From the NCBI GenBank assembly GCA_018436725.1, contig JAHDKT010000031.1, forward strand, positions 50,556 through 114,555: a stretch of 64,000 nucleotides of DNA. Direction: 5' to 3'. Below, piece after piece: positions 1 to 8,635 of this stretch (the first letter of the stretch is position 1; every line of letters starts with the position of its first letter). The notes beneath the pieces were generated by a model that had not been told where the DNA came from, made no database searches, and saw nothing but the letters and a program-made list of their open reading frames with translations. This DNA comes from Synergistaceae bacterium. GTDB taxonomy: Bacteria > Synergistota > Synergistia > Synergistales > Aminobacteriaceae. The position numbers and the translations under genes were made by a program.

Positions 1-53
1 GGGGGAGATTGGGCGAATCTTTCCCTTTCGACCTTCAAAGAGCGAAAACGCGC

Positions 54-1409
54 CTACATGGAGGCCGACAGCTTTTCCGCCGCCGCGACGAAGAGGTTGT
101 CCGCGGGGAAGAAGGACTGCCACGGTTGGGACGAGTAGCTGAAATCCAGCACGTCCTCCGCGGTCCATTGCGAGCGCAACATGGTCGAAAGCACGTCCAC
201 CTTGTCGGTTACCGGCTCTCCTCCCACAATCTGACCGCCGAGAATTCTCCCCGTCTCTTTGGAAGCGACCAGTTTCAACGTGATTTCTTTGGCGTTGGGC
301 ATGATCGGGAACGCCGTGGTGAGCGACGCGACGCCCGATATCGTCGGGATACCGTTTTTCTCCGCGAACGCGGCCGTGATCCCGGAACCTCCCGCGTACA
401 GATCGCCTATTTTCTTGGCGGCGCCGTTGTAGAACCCCCCGTAGGAGCGGTTCTCCCCGCACAGGTTCGCCGCCGACACTTTCGCCATAGGAACGGCGTT
501 GGTCGCCAGTTTTCCCGGAATGGGGTTCCCCGTAAGCGCGCTGGAAAACTGCACGCAGTCGCCTACAGCGTAGACTCCCGGTAACGACGTCTCCATTTTG
601 CCGTTGACGATAATGCCGTCTCTGCCGAGGGCCAGGGGACCGTTCTTGAACAAGTCGACGGAAGCTCTCATCCCGACTGCGAAAATCACGGCTCCCGGCG
701 CGACGTCAGCGAAACATGCGTCGGGTTCCGAAAGAGAGAGCGTTTCCCCGCCGGAAAGAAGGACTTCTTCGGCTCCGCCGGAGCCGCGTATCTCCTCAAC
801 CGCCTTGCCCAGGTGGAGGAAGACTCCCTCCTTCGCTACTTCGTGATGCAGTTTCGACGTCATGTCCTCGTCCATCATCGCGCCGAGCACCCTGTTTTCC
901 CGTTCGACAAGGTGCGTTTCCACGCCTTTTCGGGCCAGGGCGGAGGCGAGTTCGATCCCTATGGCCCCCGCGCCGACGACGACGGCCCTTTTCATACCGC
1001 TTGAAATATGGTCGATGCGGGAGCGAAGATCGCCTTCGCTCTTGAAAACACCCACATTCGGGAAATCGACGCCCTTCAGCGGAGGAACCAGCGGCTCGGC
1101 TCCGGTGGCGACGACAAGACGGTCCCATCCGATGCGCGTTTCGTCTTCAAGAAGGACGGACTTGTTCTCGAAGTCCGCTTCGACGGCCTTCCCCCGAATC
1201 AGTTCCGCCCCGCTTTCCGTGACGAGAGAATCCTTTTTGAACGTCTTCTCCAGCGGAAGAATCCCCTCGATGACATACGGCATCGCGCAGTAGATAAGAG
1301 AATGATCTTCCGGACGTATCACCGCCATGGAAAACTTCTTTCCAAGGCGCTTCGCCAAGGTTATACCCGCCGGGCCGCCGCCGAGAACCACCAGTTCGAA
1401 ATGCCGCAT
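54..1409 (-). CDS. CoA-disulfide reductase/NADH oxidase-like FAD oxidoreductase
   Basis: A 451-residue flavoprotein of the pyridine nucleotide-disulfide oxidoreductase class. Residues 9-15 (GGGPAG) form the FAD-binding Rossmann loop and GAGAIG near residue 147 forms the NAD(P)H loop. AVGDCVQF in the second half is the conserved FAD-contact segment (family knowledge). A cysteine in YCAMPYVIEG (about residue 42) sits where CoA-disulfide reductases and NADH oxidases carry their redox cysteine. The C-terminal dimerisation domain is present, so the protein looks complete. The ATG at 1409 follows GAGGAGG at good spacing. The gene stands alone behind a CsoR/CstR-like operator, which suggests control by copper or reactive sulfur. 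Substrate (CoA disulfide, persulfide, O2) cannot be fixed from sequence. Confidence 0.85.
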   Translation of the reverse strand: MRHFELVVLGGGPAGITLAKRLGKKFSMAVIRPEDHSLIYCAMPYVIEGILPLEKTFKKDSLVTESGAELIRGKAVEADFENKSVLLEDETRIGWDRLVVATGAEPLVPPLKGVDFPNVGVFKSEGDLRSRIDHISSGMKRAVVVGAGAIGIELASALARKGVETHLVERENRVLGAMMDEDMTSKLHHEVAKEGVFLHLGKAVEEIRGSGGAEEVLLSGGETLSLSEPDACFADVAPGAVIFAVGMRASVDLFKNGPLALGRDGIIVNGKMETSLPGVYAVGDCVQFSSALTGNPIPGKLATNAVPMAKVSAANLCGENRSYGGFYNGAAKKIGDLYAGGSGITAAFAEKNGIPTISGVASLTTAFPIMPNAKEITLKLVASKETGRILGGQIVGGEPVTDKVDVLSTMLRSQWTAEDVLDFSYSSQPWQSFFPADNLFVAAAEKLSASM

Positions 1410-1431
1410 TCACAATCTCCTCCTCGTTAAA

Positions 1432-1474
1432 ATACCCAATGGGGGTATAATAACACGCTTCCGGAGTTTTGCAA
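1432..1474 (-). promoter_or_regulatory. Promoter with CsoR/CstR-like operator
   Basis: On the minus strand TTGCAA (1469-1474) and TATTAT (1447-1452) lie 16 bases apart. The imperfect palindrome ATACCCAATGGGGGTAT (1432-1448) overlaps the -10 element. ATACCC...GGGTAT is the form of CsoR/CstR family operators (copper or persulfide sensors). A related element precedes copZ-copA at 26052. No csoR/cstR gene is visible in the window. Assignment to the family is inference. Confidence 0.5.
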
Positions 1475-1654
1475 ACATGCGCATTTCGGGGAAAGATTTT
1501 TTCGCGTTCCTTGTGTTCATGACGAGATGCAGGCTTGGCGAGGCTCCGGTTCGAAGGAGAGGCGAAGGGAAGGAAATGAAAGGAAGTTGCCCCGCGATGG
1601 GCGAGGAGGATTTCTCCGCGCTCTGCGGAAAAAGCGAAAGCGGCTTTCGGCCGG

Positions 1655-2050
1655 CTACGCCTTCGGCTGGATCAAATCCCACAGGTTGCCGTACAGATCC
1701 TTGAAGACCGCCACCTTGCCGAAGGGCGCTTCCAGCGGCTCCCGGACGAATTCGACGCCCTTTCCTTTCAGCGCATCGTAGTCCCTGCGGAAGTCGTCGG
1801 TCTCCAGAAAGAGGAAGACCCTGCCTCCCGACTGATTCCCCACGAAGCGGGCCTGCTCGTCGTTCGCCGCCTTGGCGAGCAGCAACGCGCTTCCGTTGCC
1901 GCCGGGAGGCGCGACGGTCACCCAGCGTTTGTTCTGTTCCGGCATGAAGTCGTCGTGCAGCAGCTCGAAACCCAGCGTGCCGACGAAGAAGTCGATCGCC
2001 TCTTCGTACTCTCTCACAAGAAGAGCGACGTGCCCTATGCGTTGCGTCAT
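1655..2050 (-). CDS. VOC (glyoxalase/bleomycin-resistance) family protein
   Basis: 131 residues, the length of a single VOC module with two beta-alpha-beta-beta-beta repeats. IGHVALLVREYEEAIDFF begins the first repeat, with a likely metal-binding His7. DLYGNLWDLIQ ends the second, where the usual C-terminal Glu ligand is Asp. It starts at ATG 2050 behind GGAGGGG. It follows the YjdF gene by 14 bases on the same strand, so the two probably share a transcript. The substrate is unknown; the family includes glyoxalases, dioxygenases and thiol-transfer resistance proteins. Confidence 0.8.
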   Translation of the reverse strand: MTQRIGHVALLVREYEEAIDFFVGTLGFELLHDDFMPEQNKRWVTVAPPGGNGSALLLAKAANDEQARFVGNQSGGRVFLFLETDDFRRDYDALKGKGVEFVREPLEAPFGKVAVFKDLYGNLWDLIQPKA

Positions 2051-2064
2051 TCCCGCCCCTCCTT

Positions 2065-2481
2065 TCAGTGTCCCCTGTGTTTCTCCTTCTTTTTCGCCTG
2101 TAGAAGCAGGCGTTTACGCTCTTTTATCTCTTCCCGAAGGAGCTTGGCCGTCTTCTTCCGCTCGGCGCCTCTCGCCTCGCGCTCCCGTTGCAGCGCGGCC
2201 TGCGCCTTCGTCGAAGGAGCTTGCGCCGCCGCAATCTCCCTCCGGATCTCTCTCTGCCTCCGCTTGGGATTCATGGGCGAAACCGGGAGCTTCGGCGCCT
2301 CGACGGATTCCGTCACAGCGTCCAAGGCTTCACCGATCGCGCGGTGCGCGAACGCAAGAATGTCCCGCTCCGTCGGTTCGCACCCGAAGACGGTCCGCAC
2401 CGCTTTCAGCGCGCCGTCCTCGGTGCGCTCGGCGACGCCCGTCCAGAACTGCCCGTCGTGGTACACAGTCAACACAACCAT
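2065..2481 (-). CDS. YjdF/DUF2992 family protein
   Basis: About 138 residues. The N-terminal half (VLTVYHDGQFWTGVAER, then VFGCEPTERDILAF) and the lysine/arginine-rich C-terminal helix ending KKKEKHRGH match the YjdF (DUF2992) family as I remember it. The family's function is unknown; in Bacillus it is controlled by an azaaromatic-sensing riboswitch. The frame is open 13 codons further upstream, but GGAGGG at 2488-2493 places the start at ATG 2481. I could not recognise the yjdF RNA motif upstream. The protein is basic, with a long helical tail that may bind nucleic acid (inference). Confidence 0.75.
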   Translation of the reverse strand: MVVLTVYHDGQFWTGVAERTEDGALKAVRTVFGCEPTERDILAFAHRAIGEALDAVTESVEAPKLPVSPMNPKRRQREIRREIAAAQAPSTKAQAALQREREARGAERKKTAKLLREEIKERKRLLLQAKKKEKHRGH

Positions 2482-2768
2482 TCCTATCCCTCCGCAAGAT
2501 ACTACTCCAAGGATAGGCAATGGACAGCCGCCGGCGGCTGGTTACTGGAACCTCGCGGGAGGTTCGCCCGGACTACCGACCGGACCGTGTTTTCTTGCCT
2601 TGATATACTCTCATATTTTGTTGCTGCCGGAGAAAAGAATACGCCTTCGGCCCGCGCCTGTCGAGAGATACGCCGTATGCACGTTGCCAGTGATATAATA
2701 AGTAAAAAGAAGCAGATATCGCGTCGGGGGCTCGCGCTTCACGGCGCGCATACAAGGAGGGACTCGCC

Positions 2769-3077
2769 GTGATTTTCGTCAACGAATTTTCGCTCCTCAT
2801 CGTCGCGATCGTTTTCGGACTCTCTTTTTTTCTTCTTCCGAAGAGAGAGGACAGGATTGAGAAAGCCTCGACGGGGGCGTTTTTCATCGTTTTCACCGTC
2901 GGTATGTTCGCCATGATCTGGAACCTTGCAGACCTGACGGACCCCGGCTCGACGGGCAGGATGCTTTCTTTCGTCCTCTGCTCGAATGCGTACGCCGGAT
3001 TGTTGAAGTCGGCGAGCTGGATCCTCGACGCCTTGAAGAAGGGTCGAGCGTGCGAAAATCAAAAGATTAAGGTATGA
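2769..3077 (+). CDS. Small two-helix membrane protein, unknown function
   Basis: 102 residues with two predicted membrane helices (about residues 5-23 and 37-55), the first followed by the charged loop PKREDRIEK. The C-terminal half is mildly polar and ends lysine-rich. It starts at GTG 2769 with AAGGAGG at 2754-2760. A TATAAT-like -10 lies near 2695 with a poor -35. I do not recognise a family. It faces away from the YjdF gene and precedes kduI by about 150 bases. Confidence 0.55.
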   Translation: MIFVNEFSLLIVAIVFGLSFFLLPKREDRIEKASTGAFFIVFTVGMFAMIWNLADLTDPGSTGRMLSFVLCSNAYAGLLKSASWILDALKKGRACENQKIKV

Positions 3078-3098
3078 TTCTTCTTGGACGGAATCATA
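3073..3098. promoter_or_regulatory. Inverted repeat upstream of kduI
   Basis: Perfect 8-base arms TATGATTC (3073-3080) and GAATCATA (3091-3098) separated by 10 bases. The element overlaps the stop codon of the small membrane protein gene and lies about 130 bases before kduI. It has no T-tract, so an operator or RNA hairpin is likelier than a terminator. Confidence 0.35.
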
Positions 3099-3229
3099 AA
3101 ATAGATCGAAAAAGTCCATAAGACGACGGCGCCAGGCGAAATATCCGTGGAGGCGAAGCGGCGCGGGAGCGCGTCGCGATCGAGGGGATCGCCCAGGTCT
3201 TCCTCATACTGCGAAGGAGGGAATGCGTT

Positions 3230-4063
3230 ATGAAACTCGACGTACGGCACGGAGCGAATCCGTGCGACTTCAAGAACTACGACACCGAGAGACTGCGCAA
3301 GGACTTTCTGATCACGCATCTTTTCGTCCCCGGAGAGATTAGGATGACGTACAGCCATATCGACCGCATCATCGCCGGCGGCGCCTGTCCGACCATCCCG
3401 CTGTCGCTTGAGTGCGGCAAGGAGATCGGGACGGAGTTCTTCCTCCAGCGGCGCGAGATGGGGATCATCAACGTAGGGGCTCCCGGTTCGATCACCGTCG
3501 ACGGAGAGCGCTTCGCCCTCAAGAAGTTGGACGGGCTCTACCTCGGAGCGGGCGGCAAGAACATCGTCTTCGAGAGCGACAAACACGACGAGCATGCGCA
3601 CTTCTACTTCAGCAGCGCTCCCGCGCATACTTCGTACCCGAACTGCTACATCGACATGGAAAAGGCGAAAAAAGTCAAAATGGGCGAGCCGGAAAAGGCC
3701 AACGTCCGCACCATCAACCAGTACATCCACCCGGAGGTGTGCACCACCTGCCAGCTCATGATGGGGCTCACGCAGCTCGAAAGCGGCAGCGTTTGGAACA
3801 CCATACCGTGCCACACCCACGAGCGGCGCATGGAGGTGTACTTCTACTTCGATATTCCCCGGGACGGCGTCACGTTCCATATCTTCGGCCAGCCCGAGGA
3901 GACCCGCCATATCGTGGTCCGCAACGAGGAGGCCGTCATCAATCCGAGCTGGTCGATCCACAGCGCGGCGGGCACGTCGAACTACAGCTTCATCTGGAGC
4001 ATGGTGGGAGAAAATCAGGTATTCACCGACATGGACCACGTTCCGATGTCGGTCATGAAGTAG
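3230..4063 (+). CDS. kduI: 5-keto-4-deoxyuronate isomerase
   Basis: 277 residues, the usual KduI length (EC 5.3.1.17). It interconverts 5-keto-4-deoxyuronate and 2,5-diketo-3-deoxygluconate in pectin/uronate breakdown in the cytoplasm. Zinc ligands expected from E. coli KduI are present: His195 and His197 in PCHTHERR, Glu202, and His244 in SIHSAAG. Start ATG 3230 follows GAAGGAGG. No kduD or pectate lyase gene is next to it, so it may serve a broader hexuronate isomerase role. It is 5 kb before the IolJ/IolC operon; KduI is a relative of IolB, which may be relevant. Confidence 0.92.
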   Translation: MKLDVRHGANPCDFKNYDTERLRKDFLITHLFVPGEIRMTYSHIDRIIAGGACPTIPLSLECGKEIGTEFFLQRREMGIINVGAPGSITVDGERFALKKLDGLYLGAGGKNIVFESDKHDEHAHFYFSSAPAHTSYPNCYIDMEKAKKVKMGEPEKANVRTINQYIHPEVCTTCQLMMGLTQLESGSVWNTIPCHTHERRMEVYFYFDIPRDGVTFHIFGQPEETRHIVVRNEEAVINPSWSIHSAAGTSNYSFIWSMVGENQVFTDMDHVPMSVMK

Positions 4064-4149
4064 GAGGGGAAACGGCGACTCCATCCGGTGAAAATACCCT
4101 ATATAGGCATATACGAAAAAACGCCTATGGCGCATTTGTCGAAAGAAGG

Positions 4150-4155
4150 TATAAT
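4150..4155 (+). promoter_or_regulatory. Probable -10 element
   Basis: A perfect TATAAT lies 72 bases before the small gene at 4227, in an A/T-rich stretch. A matching -35 is poor. Upstream, CCTATATAGG and CGCCTATGGCG give weak dyad symmetry. Confidence 0.35.
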
Positions 4156-4226
4156 ATCGAAGGCTTTTTCTTCCGGAGCGCCATGTTCGGAAAAAGGCTG
4201 ACTTTACCGAGGAAGGAGGAGTCGTC

Positions 4227-4454
4227 ATGGATTGGGGAAGAGTGCCTGCGGATACCGTAGTGATCGAGAGCAAGGAGATCACGCTGCGCGACGTGGTGCA
4301 GGCGGCAGCCGACGGCGTCGACACGCCCGAGGGACTGATGGAAGTCCTTGGCCTTGAAGCGGGCGAAGAGGGAACCGAACACCTGCAGCCCATTCTGGAC
4401 GTCTTTCTTCCGGCCATCGAACGCCTCCGGAGCGGCAGCTGCGGCGGCGGGTGA
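4227..4454 (+). CDS. Small BFD-like protein lacking the [2Fe-2S] cysteines
   Basis: 75 residues starting at ATG 4227 behind AAGGAGGAG. The order KEITLRDVVQAAADGVDTPE, then GLMEVLGL and the terminal helix, follows the BFD/NAD(P)H nitrite reductase [2Fe-2S] fold (EIT..D...A...GA.T.EEV...TGAG..CG.C). The four cluster cysteines are replaced (VVIES and AGEEGTEH). The only cysteine is in the C-terminal tail SGSCGGG. The resemblance is by pattern only; a small protein of unknown function is the fallback. It is monocistronic, with its own terminator. Confidence 0.45.
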   Translation: MDWGRVPADTVVIESKEITLRDVVQAAADGVDTPEGLMEVLGLEAGEEGTEHLQPILDVFLPAIERLRSGSCGGG

Positions 4455-4497
4455 GCCGGTTGTTCCGGCAGCTGTTAGCTGTCGATCGAAGACGATG

Positions 4498-4544
4498 AAA
4501 GAGTGCCGAGGCATCCCATTGCGGGGGCTTCGGCACTCTTTTTG
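4498..4544 (+). terminator. Rho-independent terminator
   Basis: A stem of about 11 base pairs (AAGAGTGCCGA paired with TCGGCACTCTT) is followed by a T-run. It ends the transcript of the gene at 4227. Confidence 0.85.
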
Positions 4545-4665
4545 CATTCATCGGAAAATCCACCGCAAAGACGTCTCTTCTTCCGATAAGCGGCGCAAGC
4601 ATGTTCGTCCTCCGGGCGTCCGGATACCGGGCGAACGCCTTGTTTCCTCAATGAGAGAAGCGTGT

Positions 4666-5379
4666 TCAGACCTTCAGTTCCCGGGCGGTCAAGGAGCCGT
4701 CTTCAACGCAGAACAGCACGCTCTTTTCCCTCCAGCGCGGATCGTTCCCCAACGAGGAGCATATCTTGTCCCCCAAACGTACCTGCGCGGCTTCGAAGCT
4801 CCCCGCGGAGACGCAGTGTTCGCCGCCGTCGACCCCGGCGTGCACTACTCCTTTCAGACGTCCTCTGACGAAGACGTTCCCCGAGGCGTAGATCTCGGCG
4901 CCCTCGTTCACATGCCCCAGAATCACAACGTCCCCGTCGTATTCGACTCTCTGACCGCATCGCAGCGATTGCGTCAGCACTAAGGAGCCCTGGGCGTGGA
5001 GGCCTTCTTTTTCTTGTCCCGCGCCGGGTTCTCCCGTAGCGAAACCTGCGGCGCGGAGAAGCGCTCTGGAATCCATATCGTACGACAGCCAGGCGAGTAC
5101 GCTGATGCCGTTCGGCCAGACGAACTCGGACAGCATGCGGAGCATAAAATCCTTGGAGAGGCTGCGCCCCTGAAAATCGAAGACCGCGTCCAGCCCGCCC
5201 GACAGATGCGCGGTTTCCAGAGGAAAACGACGTATCTGGTCGAAAAGCTCTTCTTCGGAAGCAGTCTCCGGAAACGTCATGCGGACGCCGTACCCCGTTC
5301 CTTTGAGCAGAATCGCGGACTTTCCGTCGTATTCCACGATCTCCTTCGTCCCTTGCAGCGGTTCAACAGCCCGACTCAT
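4666..5379 (-). CDS. minC: Septum site-determining protein MinC
   Basis: About 237 residues. The C-terminal half (GQRVEYDGDVVILGHV, GAEIYASGNVFVRGRLKG, VHAG) has the glycine-spaced repeats of the MinC right-handed beta-helix, which dimerises and binds MinD. The N-terminal half would be the FtsZ-inhibiting domain. Start ATG 5379 is preferred over an upstream codon because AAGGGGGAG precedes it. minD and minE are not beside it, so it is a solitary minC. By family it blocks FtsZ assembly at the poles. Confidence 0.82.
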   Translation of the reverse strand: MSRAVEPLQGTKEIVEYDGKSAILLKGTGYGVRMTFPETASEEELFDQIRRFPLETAHLSGGLDAVFDFQGRSLSKDFMLRMLSEFVWPNGISVLAWLSYDMDSRALLRAAGFATGEPGAGQEKEGLHAQGSLVLTQSLRCGQRVEYDGDVVILGHVNEGAEIYASGNVFVRGRLKGVVHAGVDGGEHCVSAGSFEAAQVRLGDKICSSLGNDPRWREKSVLFCVEDGSLTARELKV

Positions 5380-5439
5380 ATACGACTCCCCCTTCGACGC
5401 GGCCGGTTCTCGTCTCTCTCGAAAAAAGCATGCAATCAC

Positions 5440-5887
5440 AAATTCGATGATTCTTTCAGAGCGTGGTCTCTGATTCTCAAGTAGTATATCATCGGGACTT
5501 TCCGTTTGTGAAGAAGGGAATGCGCTTATCTTCGCGGGTTTTCTCGATCGGCCTTCGGTGTGGCGTTGGTAAATTTTCTAAAAGAACGCCGCTTCTACGA
5601 GTGCGGACGATCGTAAGGAAGAAAAGAGATCGAGCTTTACAACCCGACGCCTCGTGATATATTATGCCGGTATCCGTAGAACGTGAGCATTCTTTGCGAA
5701 GTGTTCGCCTTGCGCCTGTACGTTTCGCCCGGAGCGTTTTTCGAGAAGCGGTTCCATCGCTGAAGGGATCGCGTTTCTTCCGCTCTTCGCGGGATGAAAC
5801 CTACGGATGATTGTGAACAAGAATACCGCCTGTTTCCGGAGAGATGCCGCCGAAAGCAGGTTACCAGTGCGGGAGGGGCTTTGATAC
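5440..5887. other. Intergenic region between minC and the nitrilase gene
   Basis: About 450 bases without a supportable gene. It holds a good promoter at 5636-5665 that reads toward the nitrilase gene and implies a leader of roughly 215 bases. I see no recognisable riboswitch. Confidence 0.5.
5636..5665 (+). promoter_or_regulatory. Candidate promoter for nitrilase gene
   Basis: TTTACA (5636-5641) is followed after 16 bases by TATATT (5658-5663), or after 18 bases by TATTAT (5660-5665). The transcript would have a long untranslated leader before the ATG at 5888. Confidence 0.4.
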
Positions 5888-6805
5888 ATGAGAGAGTTTG
5901 TCGTTGCCGCGTGCCAGTTTTCGATCGTGCCGATGGATGTGGAGGCGAATATCCGCAAAGCTTTGATGTTTCTCGAGCGGGCCGTCGAGGAGCATGGAGC
6001 GGAACTGGTCGTTTTTCCGGAGGCCATCACTACCGGCTTTACTCCTCTGCGCCTCTCGACCCAGGAGGCGACCATCGCCAACCTGTGGGAGGCCGTGGAC
6101 GCCGCGCCCGGGCGGATCACCGAGCCCGTTCAGGCCGCGGCTGCCCGTCTGGGGGTCCATGTAGCGTGGAGCAGCTATACCAGAGGACCGGAGAAGGACA
6201 TCATCTTCAACTCGCTCATGATCATCGACGATAGGGGCGATATCGTCGGAGACGTCTACCATAAGACGCACCCCTTCCCGCTGGAGAGAAAGGAAGGCGG
6301 CGGATGGGCGACGGCGGGCTCCCGTCCCGCGGTGGTGGAGACGCGGCTCGCCCGTATCGGCCTGACGATATGTTACGACGGGGACTTCCCCGAGCTTGCC
6401 ACGGTGGAAACTCTGATGGGGGCGGAGATCATCCTGAGGCCGTCGAGCCTGCTCCGCTCGTACAATATCTGGCAATTCGTCAATCATGCCCGCGCCTACG
6501 ACAACCACGTCTACTACGTTGCGGTGAACAATGTCGGACTTGACGCCGAGGGGAACAATTTCTTCGGCAGCTCCATGATCGTCGACCCTACCGGATGGAT
6601 GCTGGTGCAGGCCAGCGGGAACAACGAAATCATCTCCTACAGGCTCGATCCCGATCCTATGCGCTACGCCGCCAGAGGGACGCGCATTCCGATGCTTTTC
6701 GATCATATCGAAGACCGTAACGTCGACGTATACCGCGACTGGATTCTGAAGGAGGGCAAGTGCGCTTTCGAACCATCCCGGCGCATTCCCTACAAGCGAC
6801 GCTGA
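5888..6805 (+). CDS. Carbon-nitrogen hydrolase (nitrilase superfamily)
   Basis: 305 residues. The catalytic triad of the nitrilase superfamily is intact: Glu45 in VFPEA, Lys126 in YHKTHPFP and Cys162 in TICYDGDFPE. These enzymes hydrolyse amides, carbamoyl compounds or nitriles via a cysteine thioester. Start ATG 5888 follows GGGAGGGG. It converges on a PucR-type regulator, a family that often governs purine or ureide catabolism, so an amidase or carbamoylase role in nitrogen salvage is plausible (inference). The exact substrate is open. Confidence 0.85.
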   Translation: MREFVVAACQFSIVPMDVEANIRKALMFLERAVEEHGAELVVFPEAITTGFTPLRLSTQEATIANLWEAVDAAPGRITEPVQAAAARLGVHVAWSSYTRGPEKDIIFNSLMIIDDRGDIVGDVYHKTHPFPLERKEGGGWATAGSRPAVVETRLARIGLTICYDGDFPELATVETLMGAEIILRPSSLLRSYNIWQFVNHARAYDNHVYYVAVNNVGLDAEGNNFFGSSMIVDPTGWMLVQASGNNEIISYRLDPDPMRYAARGTRIPMLFDHIEDRNVDVYRDWILKEGKCAFEPSRRIPYKRR

Positions 6806-6823
6806 GTCCATGTCCGGGAGGTC

Positions 6824-8476
6824 TTAGAAGTAGCTCTCCCAGGATTTTTGTTTTTTGTACACGTCCACGAAATAGCTCAGCGAGAAAGCCATGCGATGCA
6901 GACGGCTGGAGAGGCTCACGCCGACGAGAGTCTCTATCTCCCGAAGATAGTTTCGCAACGTGTTGTAATGCAGATGAAGTTCCTTGGCGCACTGCTTTCC
7001 GTTGAAATCGCAACGGATCAGCGCTCCCGCGACCTCTTCGAGAGAAACCGCCCGCCGTTTGGAATCGCCCTCGGCGAGCGGCCTCCAGAAACGGTCCCAC
7101 ACCCCTTCCGCCTCCGGAATGCTCACGATTCTGTTCAAAAACGAGTGGAACGCGAGTTCTCCGTACCGATACACTCCGGGGCGGGGGCGGAATTTGCGCA
7201 TCCACGTGAGGGCTCTTTTCGATTCATCGTAGGATTTCGTCGTATCCAGCAGATTGTTGAACGGGCTTCCCAGGGCGAACCACAGATCCTTCTCGGAGGC
7301 GATGCGTCTGAAGGCGTCTCTCTCGGCTTCCAGTCTCGCCGACGATTCGATGCATACCCAGCAGTCCGCGAGAGGGTAGCTGAAAATAAAAGGAGGTTTC
7401 CACGAAGGCAGCGCGGAGCGGCTTATTGTACACACCTGGAAGACTATAGCGGGCAGCTGGAGCGCCAGCCCCAGGTTTTTCGCGCGTTCGAGCGCGATAT
7501 CCTCGCTCGAGAAAGTGCCGAGACAGAGATTTTCCAGAAAACGCTCTTTCTTCGCGTTCATCTGACGGGAAAAGAGCGTCGATTCGAGCATGGCCACTCT
7601 CAGGAGATTAACCGCCCTCAAGATGAGGCGTTCCTCGCGGATCGCCGGGTAGTGCTCGCCCTCGTCCAGAAGGACGAAGACGTCGATGTCCGCTTCCTGC
7701 CGGAGGCGGTAGGCCGCGAGCCAGACGGTTTCGTTTCCTCGGGAGCGTTCTTCAAGGGATATCCCGATGGATCCCCTTCGCGGGAAATCCACCTCTCGCA
7801 GCGGCGGAGACTGAAGCAGGTCGTCCGCGGTTTTCGAAGCGAACGGAAGGCTTTCCGGGCGAAAATGTTGGTTGATCTCCAGCGCCGGCGCCACGACGAA
7901 AATATCCTTCCCGAACTCCTTGGACATGGCCGAGAAAAGGCGGCGGACGTCCCAGTTATCGTCCCACGGAAAAATTTCGATATCGGTGGTATACCCGGTT
8001 TTGCGCATCTTCTCGCTCCAGAGGCGCGACTGAACTACTTCGATAATATCCGGCCATGAATACCTGAGCGGAATCTGGAAGAGAGGAAGGCGGGACGCTT
8101 CCGCCTCTTGGATCAAGCTCTCCGGAAACGAGGAGAGGAATCGATCGAGCTTGATTCCCACGGCGGCGATGCCTTTCGCATCGACCTTTCGGACGAATTC
8201 GGTCAGCATTTCGGGGTTCTCGCGAAAGATGTACGCGCTTCCTATCAAAAATTCTCCTCCGCGTATCCATCGGTCCATGTCGGGCGCGTCCATAACGGAG
8301 ATCATCGTGATTCTTCGGGCAAGCCCATCGCTTCCGGCGATGAGTCGAAAATCGGGAAAAACGTTCTCTTTCAGCAAATCGCCGACCAGCACGCACATCA
8401 CCCGCTTCGAAATTTCTTTTTCCAGTTGGTGTCTTGTGGTTATTATATTACATTGTTGGAGCGTCGCTTCGATCAT
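6824..8476 (-). CDS. PucR family transcriptional regulator
   Basis: 550 residues. The N-terminal domain (VGDLLKENVFPDFRLIAG, GLARRI, DAPDM, LIGSAY) matches the PucR ligand domain. A central GGDEF-like degenerate region follows. The C-terminus (LIRCDFNGKQCAKELHLH, YNTLRNYLREIE) is the PucR helix-turn-helix. Start ATG 8476 has GGAAGGGGAG at good spacing; the family-typical start would be nearer residue 27, so the extra N-terminus is uncertain. It converges with the nitrilase gene and diverges from the DeoR gene. It probably senses a catabolite and activates nearby genes (inference). Confidence 0.88.
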   Translation of the reverse strand: MIEATLQQCNIITTRHQLEKEISKRVMCVLVGDLLKENVFPDFRLIAGSDGLARRITMISVMDAPDMDRWIRGGEFLIGSAYIFRENPEMLTEFVRKVDAKGIAAVGIKLDRFLSSFPESLIQEAEASRLPLFQIPLRYSWPDIIEVVQSRLWSEKMRKTGYTTDIEIFPWDDNWDVRRLFSAMSKEFGKDIFVVAPALEINQHFRPESLPFASKTADDLLQSPPLREVDFPRRGSIGISLEERSRGNETVWLAAYRLRQEADIDVFVLLDEGEHYPAIREERLILRAVNLLRVAMLESTLFSRQMNAKKERFLENLCLGTFSSEDIALERAKNLGLALQLPAIVFQVCTISRSALPSWKPPFIFSYPLADCWVCIESSARLEAERDAFRRIASEKDLWFALGSPFNNLLDTTKSYDESKRALTWMRKFRPRPGVYRYGELAFHSFLNRIVSIPEAEGVWDRFWRPLAEGDSKRRAVSLEEVAGALIRCDFNGKQCAKELHLHYNTLRNYLREIETLVGVSLSSRLHRMAFSLSYFVDVYKKQKSWESYF

Positions 8477-8554
8477 GGGAAACTCCCCTTCCGAGCAGGA
8501 GAATGCGGTATTTCGTCGTCTCCGGGGAAAAGGATGCTTCCTGAATCGAAGAGG

Positions 8555-8610
8555 TTGCGCTTTTTATGAGACCCCCTATAATAAGAATGGGTAACTTTTG
8601 ATAATCTTAC
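8555..8610 (+). promoter_or_regulatory. DeoR gene promoter with candidate operator
   Basis: TTGCGC (8555-8560), a 16-base spacer and TATAAT (8577-8582) form a promoter. Downstream, 8590-8610 carries GGTAACTTTT followed by ATAATCTTAC, closely matching 9441-9464 before the aldolase gene. The shared sequence is a candidate autoregulatory operator of the DeoR protein. Confidence 0.5.
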
Positions 8611-8635
8611 TCAAATCCACGGAAGGGGAGAGAGC

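Noticed and set aside
2482..2700. yjdF-motif riboswitch upstream of the DUF2992 gene
   Set aside because: I could not recognise the conserved pseudoknotted core; a covariance search would be needed.
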